Part shown: piece by piece, positions 51,209 through 60,338 of the stretch
How the letters are laid out: every line of letters begins with the position of its first letter
How positions within the stretch are numbered: position 1 is the stretch's first letter
Assembly: GCF_000416235.1 (NCBI RefSeq)
Contig: NZ_ATLO01000042.1
Span: 186,001 to 250,000, forward strand
Length of the DNA: 64,000 nt
Reading direction: 5' to 3'
From: Pseudomonas sp. CFII64
GTDB taxonomy: Bacteria > Pseudomonadota > Gammaproteobacteria > Pseudomonadales > Pseudomonadaceae
Position numbers and translations under genes: made by a program
The notes under the pieces: generated by a model
Told to the model about the DNA's origin: nothing
What the model saw: only the letters and a program-made list of their open reading frames with translations
Databases searched by the model: none

Positions 51209-53638
51209 ATGAAAATACCCTTCAAGACCGGCCGCCTCACGACGAGTCTGCGCGGCGCCCTGCTGTGTTCTACGTTGCTGGGAATCGGCGCTTCGTTGCC
51301 GGCTTACGCCGCCGAAGGCAGCGTGCGCGAGTACCACATCAGCGCCGGCGATCTGGGCACGGCCCTGACCCGCTTTGCAGCCGAGGCCGGTGTGGTCTTG
51401 TCGTTTGACCCGGCGCTCACGCGAGGGCTCAGTTCGACAGGGCTGGACGGGAAATTCGCCATGACTGATGGGCTTGAGCGTTTGCTGGCTGGTTCAGGCT
51501 TGCGGGCGATTCAGGAGAGCGACGGGCGCTATTCCCTGAGCCCCGGAAGTTCCCAGACCTCGGCAATAGAATTGGGCCGCACGGAGATCGTCTCCAATGA
51601 ACTGGGGACCATCACCGAGGGCTCTGGGTCCTATACGCCGGGCACCATCGCCACCTCGACGCGCCTGGTCCTGTCCCCGCGCGAGACACCGCAATCGATC
51701 ACCGTCGTCACGCGTCAGCACATGAATGACTTCGGCCTGAATAACGTCGACGATGTGATGCGCCATACGCCGGGCATCACCGTGTCGGCGTTCGACACCG
51801 AGCGCAGCAACTACTATGCCCGCGGGTTTTCCATCAATAATTTCCAGTACGACGGTATTCCCTCCACGTCCCGCAACGTCGGCTATTCCGCAGGTAACAC
51901 TCTGAGCGACATGGCCATCTACGACCGGGTCGAGGTGCTCAAGGGCGCGACCGGGCTGTTGACGGGCGCCGGATCGCTGGGCGCCACCATCAACCTGGTG
52001 CGCAAAAAGCCCACCGCCGACTTTCAGGGGCATGCCAGCCTGGGTGTCGGTTCCTGGGACAACTATCGCAGTGAGCTGGACGTGAGTGGCCCGCTGACCG
52101 AAACCGGCAATGTGCGTGGCCGCGCCGTTGCCGCTTATCAGGACAAAAACTCGTTCATGGACCGCTATTCGCGCAAGAGTCCGGTGTACTACGGGATCAT
52201 GGAATTCGATCTGTCACCGGACACCATGCTCACAGTCGGCGGCGACTACCAGGACAGCCTGCCCAAGGCGTCCACATGGTCGGGGAGTTTCCCGCTGATC
52301 GATGCCAACGGTGATCGCAATCACATCTCGCGCTCGTTCAACAACGGCGCCGACTGGAGCAGCTGGGAGCAATACACGCGCACCGTATTCGCCATGCTCG
52401 AGCACAACTTCGATAACGGTTGGGTCGGCAAGCTGCAGCTGGATCACAAGATCAATGGCTACCACGCGCTCGTGGGCTCCATTCAGGGCAGCACGCCAAA
52501 TGCCGATGGCACCTCATCCATCACAGCCGGCAAATACACCGGTGAAACCGTCAGCGACTCAGCCGACCTGTACGTCACCGGACCCTTCAGCCTGCTGGGG
52601 CGTGAACATGAACTGGTGGTGGGCGGCTCCATTGCCACGTCTACCTGGAAAGGCAAAGGCTACTGGGATTACACCACCTACGGCCCGAATGTCGTCGATT
52701 TCAACAATTGGCACGGCAACTTCCGCGAACCTGATTGGGGCTCGCAGACGCAGTGGATCGACGATACCGTGCGCCAGACAGGTGCCTACGTCACCACACG
52801 CCTGAACATCACCGACGACTTGAAGGTGTTGCTCGGCGGGCGCGTCGTTAACTACCAGCTGACTGGCATCACCCCGTCCTACAAGGAAACCGGGCGCTTT
52901 GTGCCTTACGCTGGCGCGGTCTATGACCTGAACGACACCTATTCGGTGTACGCCAGCTACACGGACATTTTCATGCCGCAGGAAAACTACAACCGCGACC
53001 GCGATAACAAGATCCTTGATCCGGACGAAGGCCAGAACTATGAACTTGGCATCAAGGCCGAGTTCTTCGACAAACGCTTGAACGCCAGCGCTGCCTACTT
53101 CGAAATTCATGAAGACAATCGTTCGGTGTCCGATGACGAGTACAACAATCGCCAGCCGACCCCTGACAACTATGCGTTCAAAGGTACCCAAGCCGTCACC
53201 AAGGGTTATGAAATCGAGATGTCCGGCGAGCTGGCGCCTGGCTGGCAGCTGCAGGCCGGCTACACGCACAAGATCGTGCGTGACGACAACGACATAAAAA
53301 TCTCCACCTTCGAGCCCGAAGATCAAATCAGCCTGTATACCTCCTACAAGCTCAAAGGCAATCTTGACCGGCTCACCCTCGGCGGCGGCACCCGCTGGCA
53401 GAGCGTTGCGTGGCAGGATATCTACAACTCCCCGCATGGCGGCTACGAGGAGTTTTCCCAGAAAGCCTACTGGCTGGTGGACGCCATGGCCCGTTATCAG
53501 TTCAGCGAAAATCTCTCGACGACGCTGAACGCCAATAACATCTTTGACAAGTCCTACTACACCAACATCGGCTTCTACAATTCTGCGGCATACGGCGAGC
53601 CGCGCAACTTCATGCTCACTACTCGTTGGGATTTCTGA
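51209..53638 (+). CDS. TonB-dependent ferri-siderophore receptor with signalling domain
   Basis: An 809-residue outer-membrane transducer. The signal peptide (about 1-34, ending PAYAA) is followed by the STN signalling domain (about 45-100), the plug (about 150-260; DVMRHTPGITVSAFDTERSNYYARGF, IYDRVEVLKGATGLL and GSLGATINLVRKKPT) and the 22-strand barrel that ends with the terminal Phe (TTRWDF). It resembles FpvA/FiuA-type receptors, probably for a heterologous hydroxamate or mixed siderophore. Its own siderophore synthesis genes are not in the window. Confidence 0.94.
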   Translation: MKIPFKTGRLTTSLRGALLCSTLLGIGASLPAYAAEGSVREYHISAGDLGTALTRFAAEAGVVLSFDPALTRGLSSTGLDGKFAMTDGLERLLAGSGLRAIQESDGRYSLSPGSSQTSAIELGRTEIVSNELGTITEGSGSYTPGTIATSTRLVLSPRETPQSITVVTRQHMNDFGLNNVDDVMRHTPGITVSAFDTERSNYYARGFSINNFQYDGIPSTSRNVGYSAGNTLSDMAIYDRVEVLKGATGLLTGAGSLGATINLVRKKPTADFQGHASLGVGSWDNYRSELDVSGPLTETGNVRGRAVAAYQDKNSFMDRYSRKSPVYYGIMEFDLSPDTMLTVGGDYQDSLPKASTWSGSFPLIDANGDRNHISRSFNNGADWSSWEQYTRTVFAMLEHNFDNGWVGKLQLDHKINGYHALVGSIQGSTPNADGTSSITAGKYTGETVSDSADLYVTGPFSLLGREHELVVGGSIATSTWKGKGYWDYTTYGPNVVDFNNWHGNFREPDWGSQTQWIDDTVRQTGAYVTTRLNITDDLKVLLGGRVVNYQLTGITPSYKETGRFVPYAGAVYDLNDTYSVYASYTDIFMPQENYNRDRDNKILDPDEGQNYELGIKAEFFDKRLNASAAYFEIHEDNRSVSDDEYNNRQPTPDNYAFKGTQAVTKGYEIEMSGELAPGWQLQAGYTHKIVRDDNDIKISTFEPEDQISLYTSYKLKGNLDRLTLGGGTRWQSVAWQDIYNSPHGGYEEFSQKAYWLVDAMARYQFSENLSTTLNANNIFDKSYYTNIGFYNSAAYGEPRNFMLTTRWDF

Positions 53639-53652
53639 ACCCCATCGCAGAC

Positions 53653-53682
53653 GCACGATGACGCCTTGTCAGCTCATCGTGC
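53653..53682. terminator. Hairpin between convergent receptor and MFS genes
   Basis: GCACGATGA and TCATCGTGC form a perfect 9-bp stem with a 12-nt loop that covers the stop codon of the leftward gene. No T-run follows on either strand, so its use as a bidirectional terminator is probable but weak. Confidence 0.45.
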
Positions 53683-54867
53683 AACCGGCATAGCCGTGCG
53701 GGATACAAGCAATGCCAGCACGGCTGCTACCAGGAGAAATACCCCGCTGGCGATGAACGTCGCCTGGTAGCCAACGCCGTCATACAGCAACCCGCCCACC
53801 GTTGCGCCGAGGGTAATTGCCAGCTGAATCACCGCCACCATCAACCCGCCGCCGGCCTCCGCATCCCGTGGCAGTATTCGTGACAGCCAGGTAAACCAAC
53901 CCACCGGCGCACACGTCGCGATCAAGCCCCACGCCCCGAGCAGGACCGCTGTCAGCCACATTGAGCTGCCATAACCCAGCAGAGCGATGGCAATTACCGC
54001 CATCAAAAACGGGATGATCATCAGCACTCGGTAAAGACTTCGGTTCAACACCGAGCCAATCACCATCGTCCCAACTAATCCGGCCATGCCGATAATCAGC
54101 AACAACAGGGATAGCCCGGAAACATCGACGCGGGTGACCGATTCGAGAAACGGACGCAGATAGGTGAACAGCGTGAACTGCCCCATGAACAGAAACGCCA
54201 CTGCGGCCATACCCAAGGCAACTTTGGCGCTGCCCAATAGCCGGAACACATCAGTTGCGGATCCCGATTTATTGTCGGCCGGCATTTTCGGCAGCGTAAA
54301 CGCTTGCCAACACAGCGCTACCGCGGCAAGCGGTACCACACAAAAGAACGCGCCACGCCAGCCAATCAGTCCGCCCATGAGGCTACCAATGGGCGCGGCA
54401 ACTGCAGTTGCCAACGCAGTGCCACCCTGCATGACCGCGATTGCCTTGGGGACAAAGTTCTGCGGCGCAATCCGCATCATGACAGCGGTTGACATGGCCC
54501 AGCTGCCACCAATCGCAATGCCCAATATCGCCCGACCCACCATCAGGGTGAAGTAGTTCGGCGCTAACGCCACGAGCGTTCCAGAACCAATCATCAGCAG
54601 GGTCAGGAACAGCAGCACGGGTCTTCGGTCGAGCCGACGCGTTGCGGAGGAGATGAACAGGCTGGTGAGGACAGCGAAAATGCCGGAAATTGAAATCGCT
54701 TGTCCGGCCTGCCCTTCGGTAAGTGCAAGATCGCTCGCAATCGGGGTGAGCAAACTTACAGGCAGGAATTCCGAAGTCACCAGGGCAAAGGCACACAACG
54801 ACATCGCCAGGACGGCTCCCCATACCTGCCGACTTGCAGCCTGAACAGGAAAAGCGGTGCTGTTCAT
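53674..54867 (-). CDS. MFS transporter, DHA1 family (AraJ/NepI-like efflux)
   Basis: A 397-residue transporter with 12 helices. The motif SLFISSATRRLDRRPVLL and the TM1 sequence LCAFALVTSEFLPVSLLTPIASDL, which has a TSEFLP core, are typical of the sugar or nucleoside efflux group. The ATG at 54867 directly follows a TTG; GGAG lies about 12 bases before it. It lies upstream (on its strand) of nothing obviously linked; the exported hydrolase gene precedes it by 165 bp. The substrate is unknown. Confidence 0.83.
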   Translation of the reverse strand: MNSTAFPVQAASRQVWGAVLAMSLCAFALVTSEFLPVSLLTPIASDLALTEGQAGQAISISGIFAVLTSLFISSATRRLDRRPVLLFLTLLMIGSGTLVALAPNYFTLMVGRAILGIAIGGSWAMSTAVMMRIAPQNFVPKAIAVMQGGTALATAVAAPIGSLMGGLIGWRGAFFCVVPLAAVALCWQAFTLPKMPADNKSGSATDVFRLLGSAKVALGMAAVAFLFMGQFTLFTYLRPFLESVTRVDVSGLSLLLLIIGMAGLVGTMVIGSVLNRSLYRVLMIIPFLMAVIAIALLGYGSSMWLTAVLLGAWGLIATCAPVGWFTWLSRILPRDAEAGGGLMVAVIQLAITLGATVGGLLYDGVGYQATFIASGVFLLVAAVLALLVSRTAMPVAR

Positions 54868-55032
54868 CAAATTTTCTCCAACGCGTAAAGCTCCACCACC
54901 TGCACAGCGTGCAGGCCTGAGAGGCGATTACAGGGGGTTTTACAGGTTCGGAACTGTGCAGCCGGCTCAAATCGCAAGACCCTGCGCAACAGCAGGGCCC
55001 GGCACCGTCGCCGGAGCGGTCAGCGCGTTATG

Positions 55033-56061
55033 TCACTTGAGGTTGGTTTGAAAGAATGCGGTCAGCTTGGCAAACGGGATAAGGTCGACCCGATCATAGA
55101 GGTCCACATGCCCCGCACCCGGAATGATAACCAGCTCTTTCGGCTGGCCAGCCAGGCGATAGGCCTCTTCACTGAACTCGCGCGAGTGAGCATTTTCCCC
55201 GGCGATGAACAGCATTGGGCGCGGGGATATGGTCTCGATATCGTTGAACGGGTAGAAGTTCATGAACTTCGCGTTGCTGGTCAAAGTTGGGTGAGTGGTC
55301 AGCAATGACGACTGCCCTTTGGGCGTGAACTCGCCGCGAGGCGTGCGGTAAAAATCATAGAATTCGCGTTCGATAGCAGTGGATTTGTCCGTCAGCGCCT
55401 GAACCGTGCCGCTGGTGTATTTCGTTTCCCCACCAGTGAATTCCACATAGCGCTGCTCGGCAGCCGCTGCGATGGCTTGCTTTCTCTGCTCGACGGTGAA
55501 CGAATGCTTCAAGCCGTTACGGTTAACCGCACCCATGTCATACATGCTGACGGTGGCAACGGCTTTCATGCGGGGATCAATTTTTGCCGCGCTGATCACA
55601 AAGCTTCCGCTGCCGCAAATACCCAGGACGCCGATCCTGTTTCGGTCCACGAATGTCTGGGAACCCAGGTAGTCCACCGCCGCGCTGAAGTCTTCAGCGT
55701 AGATTTCAGCTGACACCGCATTGCGTGGATGGCCTGCGCTTTCACCCCAAAACGACAGGTCCACGGCCAGGGTCACAAAGCCCTGCTCCGCCAGCTTTTG
55801 CGCATACAGGTTGGAGCTCTGCTCTTTGACCGCCCCCATGGGATGGCCAACGATGATTGCCGGATTTTTGCTGTTTGCGCTCACGCCTTCAGGGATATAC
55901 AGATTCCCCACTGTGTTCATCTGATACTGATTTTTGAAGGTCACTTTTTGGACCTTGACCTTCTCACTCTTGTAGAAATTATCGGCTCCGTTGGACATGT
56001 CTGCGCCCAGTGCCGAGAGCGACGCCATCAAAAGGCCGAGCAACACAACGAGTTGTCTCAT
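55033..56061 (-). CDS. Exported alpha/beta hydrolase, dienelactone-hydrolase-like
   Basis: A 342-residue hydrolase with a signal peptide (about 1-20, ALGA-D). The nucleophile elbow reads LGICGSG, so the nucleophile is probably Cys149, as in dienelactone hydrolases, rather than Ser. The base lies in PGAGHVDLYD near the C-terminus and an acidic residue in FIAGENAHSREFSEE. The oxyanion region is VGHPMGAVKEQ. It is divergent from a LysR gene, likely its regulator. The substrate is unknown; the MFS exporter gene beyond it may be co-transcribed. Confidence 0.75.
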   Translation of the reverse strand: MRQLVVLLGLLMASLSALGADMSNGADNFYKSEKVKVQKVTFKNQYQMNTVGNLYIPEGVSANSKNPAIIVGHPMGAVKEQSSNLYAQKLAEQGFVTLAVDLSFWGESAGHPRNAVSAEIYAEDFSAAVDYLGSQTFVDRNRIGVLGICGSGSFVISAAKIDPRMKAVATVSMYDMGAVNRNGLKHSFTVEQRKQAIAAAAEQRYVEFTGGETKYTSGTVQALTDKSTAIEREFYDFYRTPRGEFTPKGQSSLLTTHPTLTSNAKFMNFYPFNDIETISPRPMLFIAGENAHSREFSEEAYRLAGQPKELVIIPGAGHVDLYDRVDLIPFAKLTAFFQTNLK

Positions 56062-56252
56062 GCAATACTCCCGATTCGGTAGATGGTACTGATCAACCCG
56101 TGTTTGCGGCCTGGATCAGAGGAAGGTGTGCACCGAGCCTGTGACTACAGTTGGCGCTCGGGCTATTATCCGGCAGCAAGACATGTTTGATAATCTAATG
56201 AACTCTTCTCGTGCTAATAAGCAGTGCTAATCAATAACGCGGGCGTAATTCG

Positions 56253-57182
56253 ATGCCACGATACAATCTGAACGATCTTCTGGCCTTTGTAACAGTCGCC
56301 AGAGAGGGCAGTTTTACCCGTGCGGCGGCCCATTTGGGCGTCACACAGTCAGCGCTCAGTCAAACGGTTTCTGGCCTTGAGAAGCGACTCGAAATAAGGC
56401 TGTTGGCGCGCACCACGCGTAGCGTTTCCCCCACCAGCGCGGGGGAGCGCCTGATGCAGGCCATCGGCCATCGCTTCGACGAGATAGAGACCGAACTGGA
56501 TGCCTTGACAGCGCTCAGGGATAAGCCCGCGGGCACGGTCCGTATTACCTGCGGCGATTTCGTCCTGAGGACCGTGCTGCTTCCCCGACTCACGCCCATG
56601 CTCCTCGAATACCCCGACATCAACATCGAGTTCGATATCAATTACGGCTTTCGGGACATCGTCGCCGACCGCTTCGATGCGGGGATACGATTTGGCGCGA
56701 CAGTCGATAAAGACATGATCGCCGTTCCCATCGGGCCCAAGGTGCGGATGGCGGCCGTGGCATCGCCCGCTTATTTCGCGACCAAGCCAATACCGAAAAC
56801 CCCGCAGGATCTGCTTGATCACCCATGCATCGACATTCGCTTCCCGACTCGTGGCGGAGTGGATGCCTGGGAGTTCGAAAAACGTGGTCGCAAGGTCAAC
56901 GTGCGTGTCGCAGGACAGATAATTCTCAACACCAGTGCCCACGTGCCTGCCGCAGCAGTCAATGGTTTAGGCATCGCCTATTTACCGGAGGAGGAATTTG
57001 CGCCGCATATTGAAGAGGGGCGTTTGATACGCGTTCTGGAGGATTGGTGCCCTTCGTTCTCGGGCTATCACCTGTATTACCCAAGCCGTCGTCTGCAGAC
57101 CCCGGCCTTTTCGCTGGTCCTGAACACGCTGCGCGGTGACGGCGCGGCGATCACTGACAGCGCCCGCCGAAACAAGATGTAA
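56253..57182 (+). CDS. LysR-family transcriptional regulator
   Basis: A 309-residue LysR-type regulator. The N-terminal HTH (LNDLLAFVTVAREGSFTRAAAHLGVTQSALSQ, about 5-36) is followed by an effector domain (about 90-295) with FDINYGFRDIVADRFDAGIRFG, a pattern common in the DsdC/AaeR-like subgroup. It is divergent from the exported hydrolase and probably controls it together with the MFS gene further left. Confidence 0.92.
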   Translation: MPRYNLNDLLAFVTVAREGSFTRAAAHLGVTQSALSQTVSGLEKRLEIRLLARTTRSVSPTSAGERLMQAIGHRFDEIETELDALTALRDKPAGTVRITCGDFVLRTVLLPRLTPMLLEYPDINIEFDINYGFRDIVADRFDAGIRFGATVDKDMIAVPIGPKVRMAAVASPAYFATKPIPKTPQDLLDHPCIDIRFPTRGGVDAWEFEKRGRKVNVRVAGQIILNTSAHVPAAAVNGLGIAYLPEEEFAPHIEEGRLIRVLEDWCPSFSGYHLYYPSRRLQTPAFSLVLNTLRGDGAAITDSARRNKM

Positions 57183-57197
57183 AGGCCAGAAACGAAG

Positions 57198-57230
57198 CGG
57201 CCGCAACGAACAGTGTGTCCGTTGCGGCCG
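57198..57230. terminator. GC-rich hairpin between convergent LysR and NRAMP-like genes
   Basis: CGGCCGCAACG and CGTTGCGGCCG form a perfect 11-bp stem with an 11-nt loop in the 68-bp convergent gap. It lacks a T-run but its place and strength suit a two-way terminator. Confidence 0.55.
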
Positions 57231-57250
57231 GCGAACGACGGGATGATTGA

Positions 57251-58552
57251 TCAGGTGAACAGATCAACACCCAACTGGAACGCTACCCACAGCGCCAGAC
57301 CTGTTGCGAACAGCAGAGCGATATTCTCGAACAGGTTGTTGCGATACTTCTTGTCCAGCAGTGATTTCTGGTTGGACATGATCAGCAGGCCCAGGGAAAT
57401 GACCGGCAGCCCGATAATGTTCAACGCGCTGACACCAATGGTCAGTGTCACGAAGTCCGGCATGCCTGGCAGAGACCAAACCAACGGGGTTACCAGAATG
57501 AACAGCATGAACCACTTGTGCATCGGGTCATGATGGAATTCCTTGCCGTAACGCTCACGACGTTTCGGGCTCACGTGCTGGAAGGCGTCGGTAATCAACA
57601 TCGGGAAAGCAGTGGTCTTGCCGGAGATACTGGCAAACAGCGTGGCAAATACGCCGATGAAGAACACGTACCAGCCAATCGGGCCGAAGACGATTTCCAG
57701 AGCCTTGCCCAGGTCGCTCAAGGTTTTAACTTCAATCCCGTTCGGCCGCAGGATTTCCGCGCCCACGATCCAGATCGCCAGGTTAATGATGATGCCGATA
57801 AACACGGCGAACAGTAGATCGTTACGCTGAACACGCTTGTGTTCGGGACCGGTCCAGCCCTTCTGCCGCATGACATACGGGTGAACAAAGTTGGCGACCG
57901 AGCCGGCAACCGCACCGATGACCGAAACGGCGACCAGCAGCGCGCCATGCACGCCTTCATCCGGGGGAATGCTGAAACCGATGGTGCCTTTGACAATGCC
58001 CATGACATCCGGTCCGGACATCACTGCCAGCGCGATAAACGCCAAGGTCATGATCGCCAGCAGGACCTTCATGACGCCTTCGATCATCGAGTAAATATTA
58101 CGACCGACCAGCATCCAGACGGCCAGCACCACAGCGACAGAACACAACAGTGGGTAATCAATCTTCAAGAGCATGGCCAAGGCTTCGCCAGCGCCTTTGA
58201 TCATGTAGGCATTCATCAAATGCCCCATGAGCAAGGCATACACCAGCAAGAACCAGCCGAAAAACGGGTTCAACTGGGCATAGCCTTGCAGGATGGTCAT
58301 CCCTTGGTTATTGCAGAGCTGGAAGCGCGCAATGATGTTGACGATCAAATATCTCAAGAGCAGAGATACCGCCAACACCCACATCATTGCGTATCCGTAG
58401 TTCGCCCCTGCTACAGACGAAGTGATCAAGTCACCGGCGCCCAGCCAGGAAAGAACGGCGATGATACCGGGGCCCAACAGTTTCAAAATTCGCGAGATGG
58501 GGCTTTTTGAAGGCGCTGCGACTTGCGCTTCAGCGGAAGGAGTGCTCGGCAT
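57251..58552 (-). CDS. NRAMP-related metal transporter with unusual binding motifs
   Basis: A 433-residue membrane protein with about 11 helices that follows the NRAMP layout (LLGPGIIAVLSW in TM1, SVIGAVAGSVANFVHPYVM in TM6). The TM1 metal motif DPGN reads GAGD at 38-41, and the TM6 MPH motif is replaced by VANFVHPY (219-226). True Mn/Fe NRAMP transporters keep both. It therefore belongs to a divergent NRAMP branch whose ion is uncertain. The start at 58552 has CGGAG upstream; the longer frame has none. A 14-bp palindrome lies 54 bp upstream. Confidence 0.82.
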   Translation of the reverse strand: MPSTPSAEAQVAAPSKSPISRILKLLGPGIIAVLSWLGAGDLITSSVAGANYGYAMMWVLAVSLLLRYLIVNIIARFQLCNNQGMTILQGYAQLNPFFGWFLLVYALLMGHLMNAYMIKGAGEALAMLLKIDYPLLCSVAVVLAVWMLVGRNIYSMIEGVMKVLLAIMTLAFIALAVMSGPDVMGIVKGTIGFSIPPDEGVHGALLVAVSVIGAVAGSVANFVHPYVMRQKGWTGPEHKRVQRNDLLFAVFIGIIINLAIWIVGAEILRPNGIEVKTLSDLGKALEIVFGPIGWYVFFIGVFATLFASISGKTTAFPMLITDAFQHVSPKRRERYGKEFHHDPMHKWFMLFILVTPLVWSLPGMPDFVTLTIGVSALNIIGLPVISLGLLIMSNQKSLLDKKYRNNLFENIALLFATGLALWVAFQLGVDLFT

Positions 58553-58605
58553 GTGTGGATCTCCGTTATTTTTTTTGTAGGAACCGGCGCAGTCGAACAT
58601 AGTAG

Positions 58606-58619
58606 GTACGACGTCGTAC
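58606..58619. promoter_or_regulatory. Perfect 14-bp palindrome upstream of the NRAMP-like gene
   Basis: GTACGACGTCGTAC is a perfect palindrome 54-67 bp before the leftward start. The shape recalls operators of GntR-family regulators (TTGTAC... type), but no such regulator is adjacent. The remainder of the 308-bp gap to the lipoprotein gene shows no other clear element. Confidence 0.5.
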
Positions 58620-58860
58620 AACCATTCTTGAAGTGAAGTATTTAAAAATGTTTCCAGTGTCAGATGCACGTTTGCTGGCCAAGTGCCTTTTTTAGAAACG
58701 CTCTAAACCGGGCAAGCTCAAAGCAGACGTGATCGAAGCAGTTCGTTTACGGCGCACAATGGCGGCGACGGTTCAGCGAGCGCCTTGACCCCGCGACTCG
58801 GTCTAACCTGCATAAAACGGCCTCAAAAACGGCTCGACCTCTCGATGCACAGGAACTGCA

Positions 58861-59139
58861 ATGACCGGTATGACAATGCGCCGCTGCTCGGCATGGGCCC
58901 TGCTCTCTTTGCTCGCCATCAACCTGGCGCTGATCGCGGGATGCTCAGGCACCACGCCGACCCAAGGTTCGAACTGCTACGCAAAGGCATTGCCCACGGC
59001 GGGCACAGGTGGCCTGGCCTGGGGCTCGTCCATGAATATGGCGCGCAAAAAATCGTTGGCTAATTGCAAGCGCTATGCCGGGCAATCCGGTGGCACACCC
59101 AGTACCTGCGAAGTGGTGTTGGCCAAGTGCAAGCATTAG
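58861..59139 (+). CDS. Small cysteine-rich lipoprotein
   Basis: A 92-residue protein with a basic N-terminus, a hydrophobic stretch and the lipobox IAGC (25-28), so Cys28 should be lipidated after cleavage. The mature part of about 65 residues has four further cysteines (39, 69, 83, 90) spaced as if for two disulfides, and the pattern AWGSSMNMARKKSLANC...CEVVLAKC, which faintly recalls DUF4189-type proteins. AGGAAC precedes the ATG. Its stop overlaps the end of the convergent CoA-transferase gene. The function is unknown. Confidence 0.8.
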   Translation: MTGMTMRRCSAWALLSLLAINLALIAGCSGTTPTQGSNCYAKALPTAGTGGLAWGSSMNMARKKSLANCKRYAGQSGGTPSTCEVVLAKCKH

Positions 59140-60338
59140 CCTTTGACCACTCCAGCAGCGTGTAACGCCTGAATCTGTGCGTCGGAATAACCCATCTGCG
59201 CCAGCAGTTCAGTGGAGTGACTGCCGAGCTCAGGAACGTTCAGACGTGTGCCGAAGCGTTGGCCATTCATTTCGAAGGGCAACATAGGCACCTTGACGTT
59301 TTCACCGTCAGGCAGCGTCAGCGCCGCCATGCCACCCGAAGCATTCAAGTGGCGGTCTTCGAACAGATCCTCGGGGCGCTGGATTGGCGAGAACGGCAGC
59401 CCTGCCGCTTCGCAGCGCGCCATGACCTCAACCTTGCTCATGTCGCCCAGACGCTGGCTGACAAAAGGCAGGATCTGCTCACGGGCCTGCACCCGCTGGT
59501 TATTCTGCGCCAAAGTGGGGTCAACAGCCCAGTCACTGAAGTCAAAGGCCTTGCAGAAGCTTTGCCATTGGCCGTCGCTCACGACGCCCAGAAACACCTG
59601 TTCATCATCGGCCGTCGTGAACACGTCGTAGATGGCCCAGGCCGAGATGCGATTGGGCATGGGTGCGGCGGCCTTGCCAGTTACGACTTTCTGCATCATG
59701 TGTTGCGCGACGAGGAAGGCCGAGTTTTCGAACAGGCCGGTCTGCACGAACTGGCCCAGGCCGGTGGAATTACGCTGGTGCAAGGCGGCCAGGATTGAAA
59801 TGGCACTGAACATGCCGCCCATGACGTCATTCACCGACGCGCCAGCCCGCAGCGGACGCCCCACCGGCCCGGTCATGTAGGCCAGGCCGGTCATCATCTG
59901 CACCACTTCATCCAGTGCTGTGCGCTGGTCGTAGGGGCCGGGCAGAAATCCTTTCATCGAGCTGTAGATGATCGACGGGTTGATCGCTTTGACCTGCTCA
60001 TAACCCAGCGCGAGTTTTTCCATGGCGCCAGGGCGAAAGTTTTCGGTGACCACGTCCGCGCTGGCGATCAGTTTACGGACCGCCTGCATGCCTTCCTCGG
60101 TTTTCATGTCCACGGCGAAACTTTTTTTGTTGCGGTTATAGGTCATCCAGTATCCCGCGCCCGAACCCCGCAAACGCCGAGTGTTATCGCCCGCCGGAGC
60201 CGGTTCGACCTTGATCACTTCGGCGCCAAGATCCGCCAGGACCAGACCGCAAGTCGGCCCCATGACCATATGCACGAATTCAATGACACGAATGCCCGCC
60301 AGTGGCAGGGCCTTGTCGGAAGTTTGCTGCATAGTCAT
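59136..60338 (-). CDS. Class III (CaiB/BaiF) CoA-transferase
   Basis: A 400-residue CoA-transferase of the formyl-CoA transferase/CaiB family, which moves CoA between carboxylic acids. The N-terminal Rossmann part with GIRVIEFVHMVMGPTCGLVLADLGAEVIKVEP, given here as a region (about 15-45), and the mid-protein NVMGGMFSAISILAALHQR-like stretch are diagnostic. The start at 60338 overlaps the stop of the HMG-CoA-lyase-like gene by ATGA. Together they suggest CoA activation of an acid followed by retro-aldol cleavage of its thioester. Confidence 0.9.
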   Translation of the reverse strand: MTMQQTSDKALPLAGIRVIEFVHMVMGPTCGLVLADLGAEVIKVEPAPAGDNTRRLRGSGAGYWMTYNRNKKSFAVDMKTEEGMQAVRKLIASADVVTENFRPGAMEKLALGYEQVKAINPSIIYSSMKGFLPGPYDQRTALDEVVQMMTGLAYMTGPVGRPLRAGASVNDVMGGMFSAISILAALHQRNSTGLGQFVQTGLFENSAFLVAQHMMQKVVTGKAAAPMPNRISAWAIYDVFTTADDEQVFLGVVSDGQWQSFCKAFDFSDWAVDPTLAQNNQRVQAREQILPFVSQRLGDMSKVEVMARCEAAGLPFSPIQRPEDLFEDRHLNASGGMAALTLPDGENVKVPMLPFEMNGQRFGTRLNVPELGSHSTELLAQMGYSDAQIQALHAAGVVKG

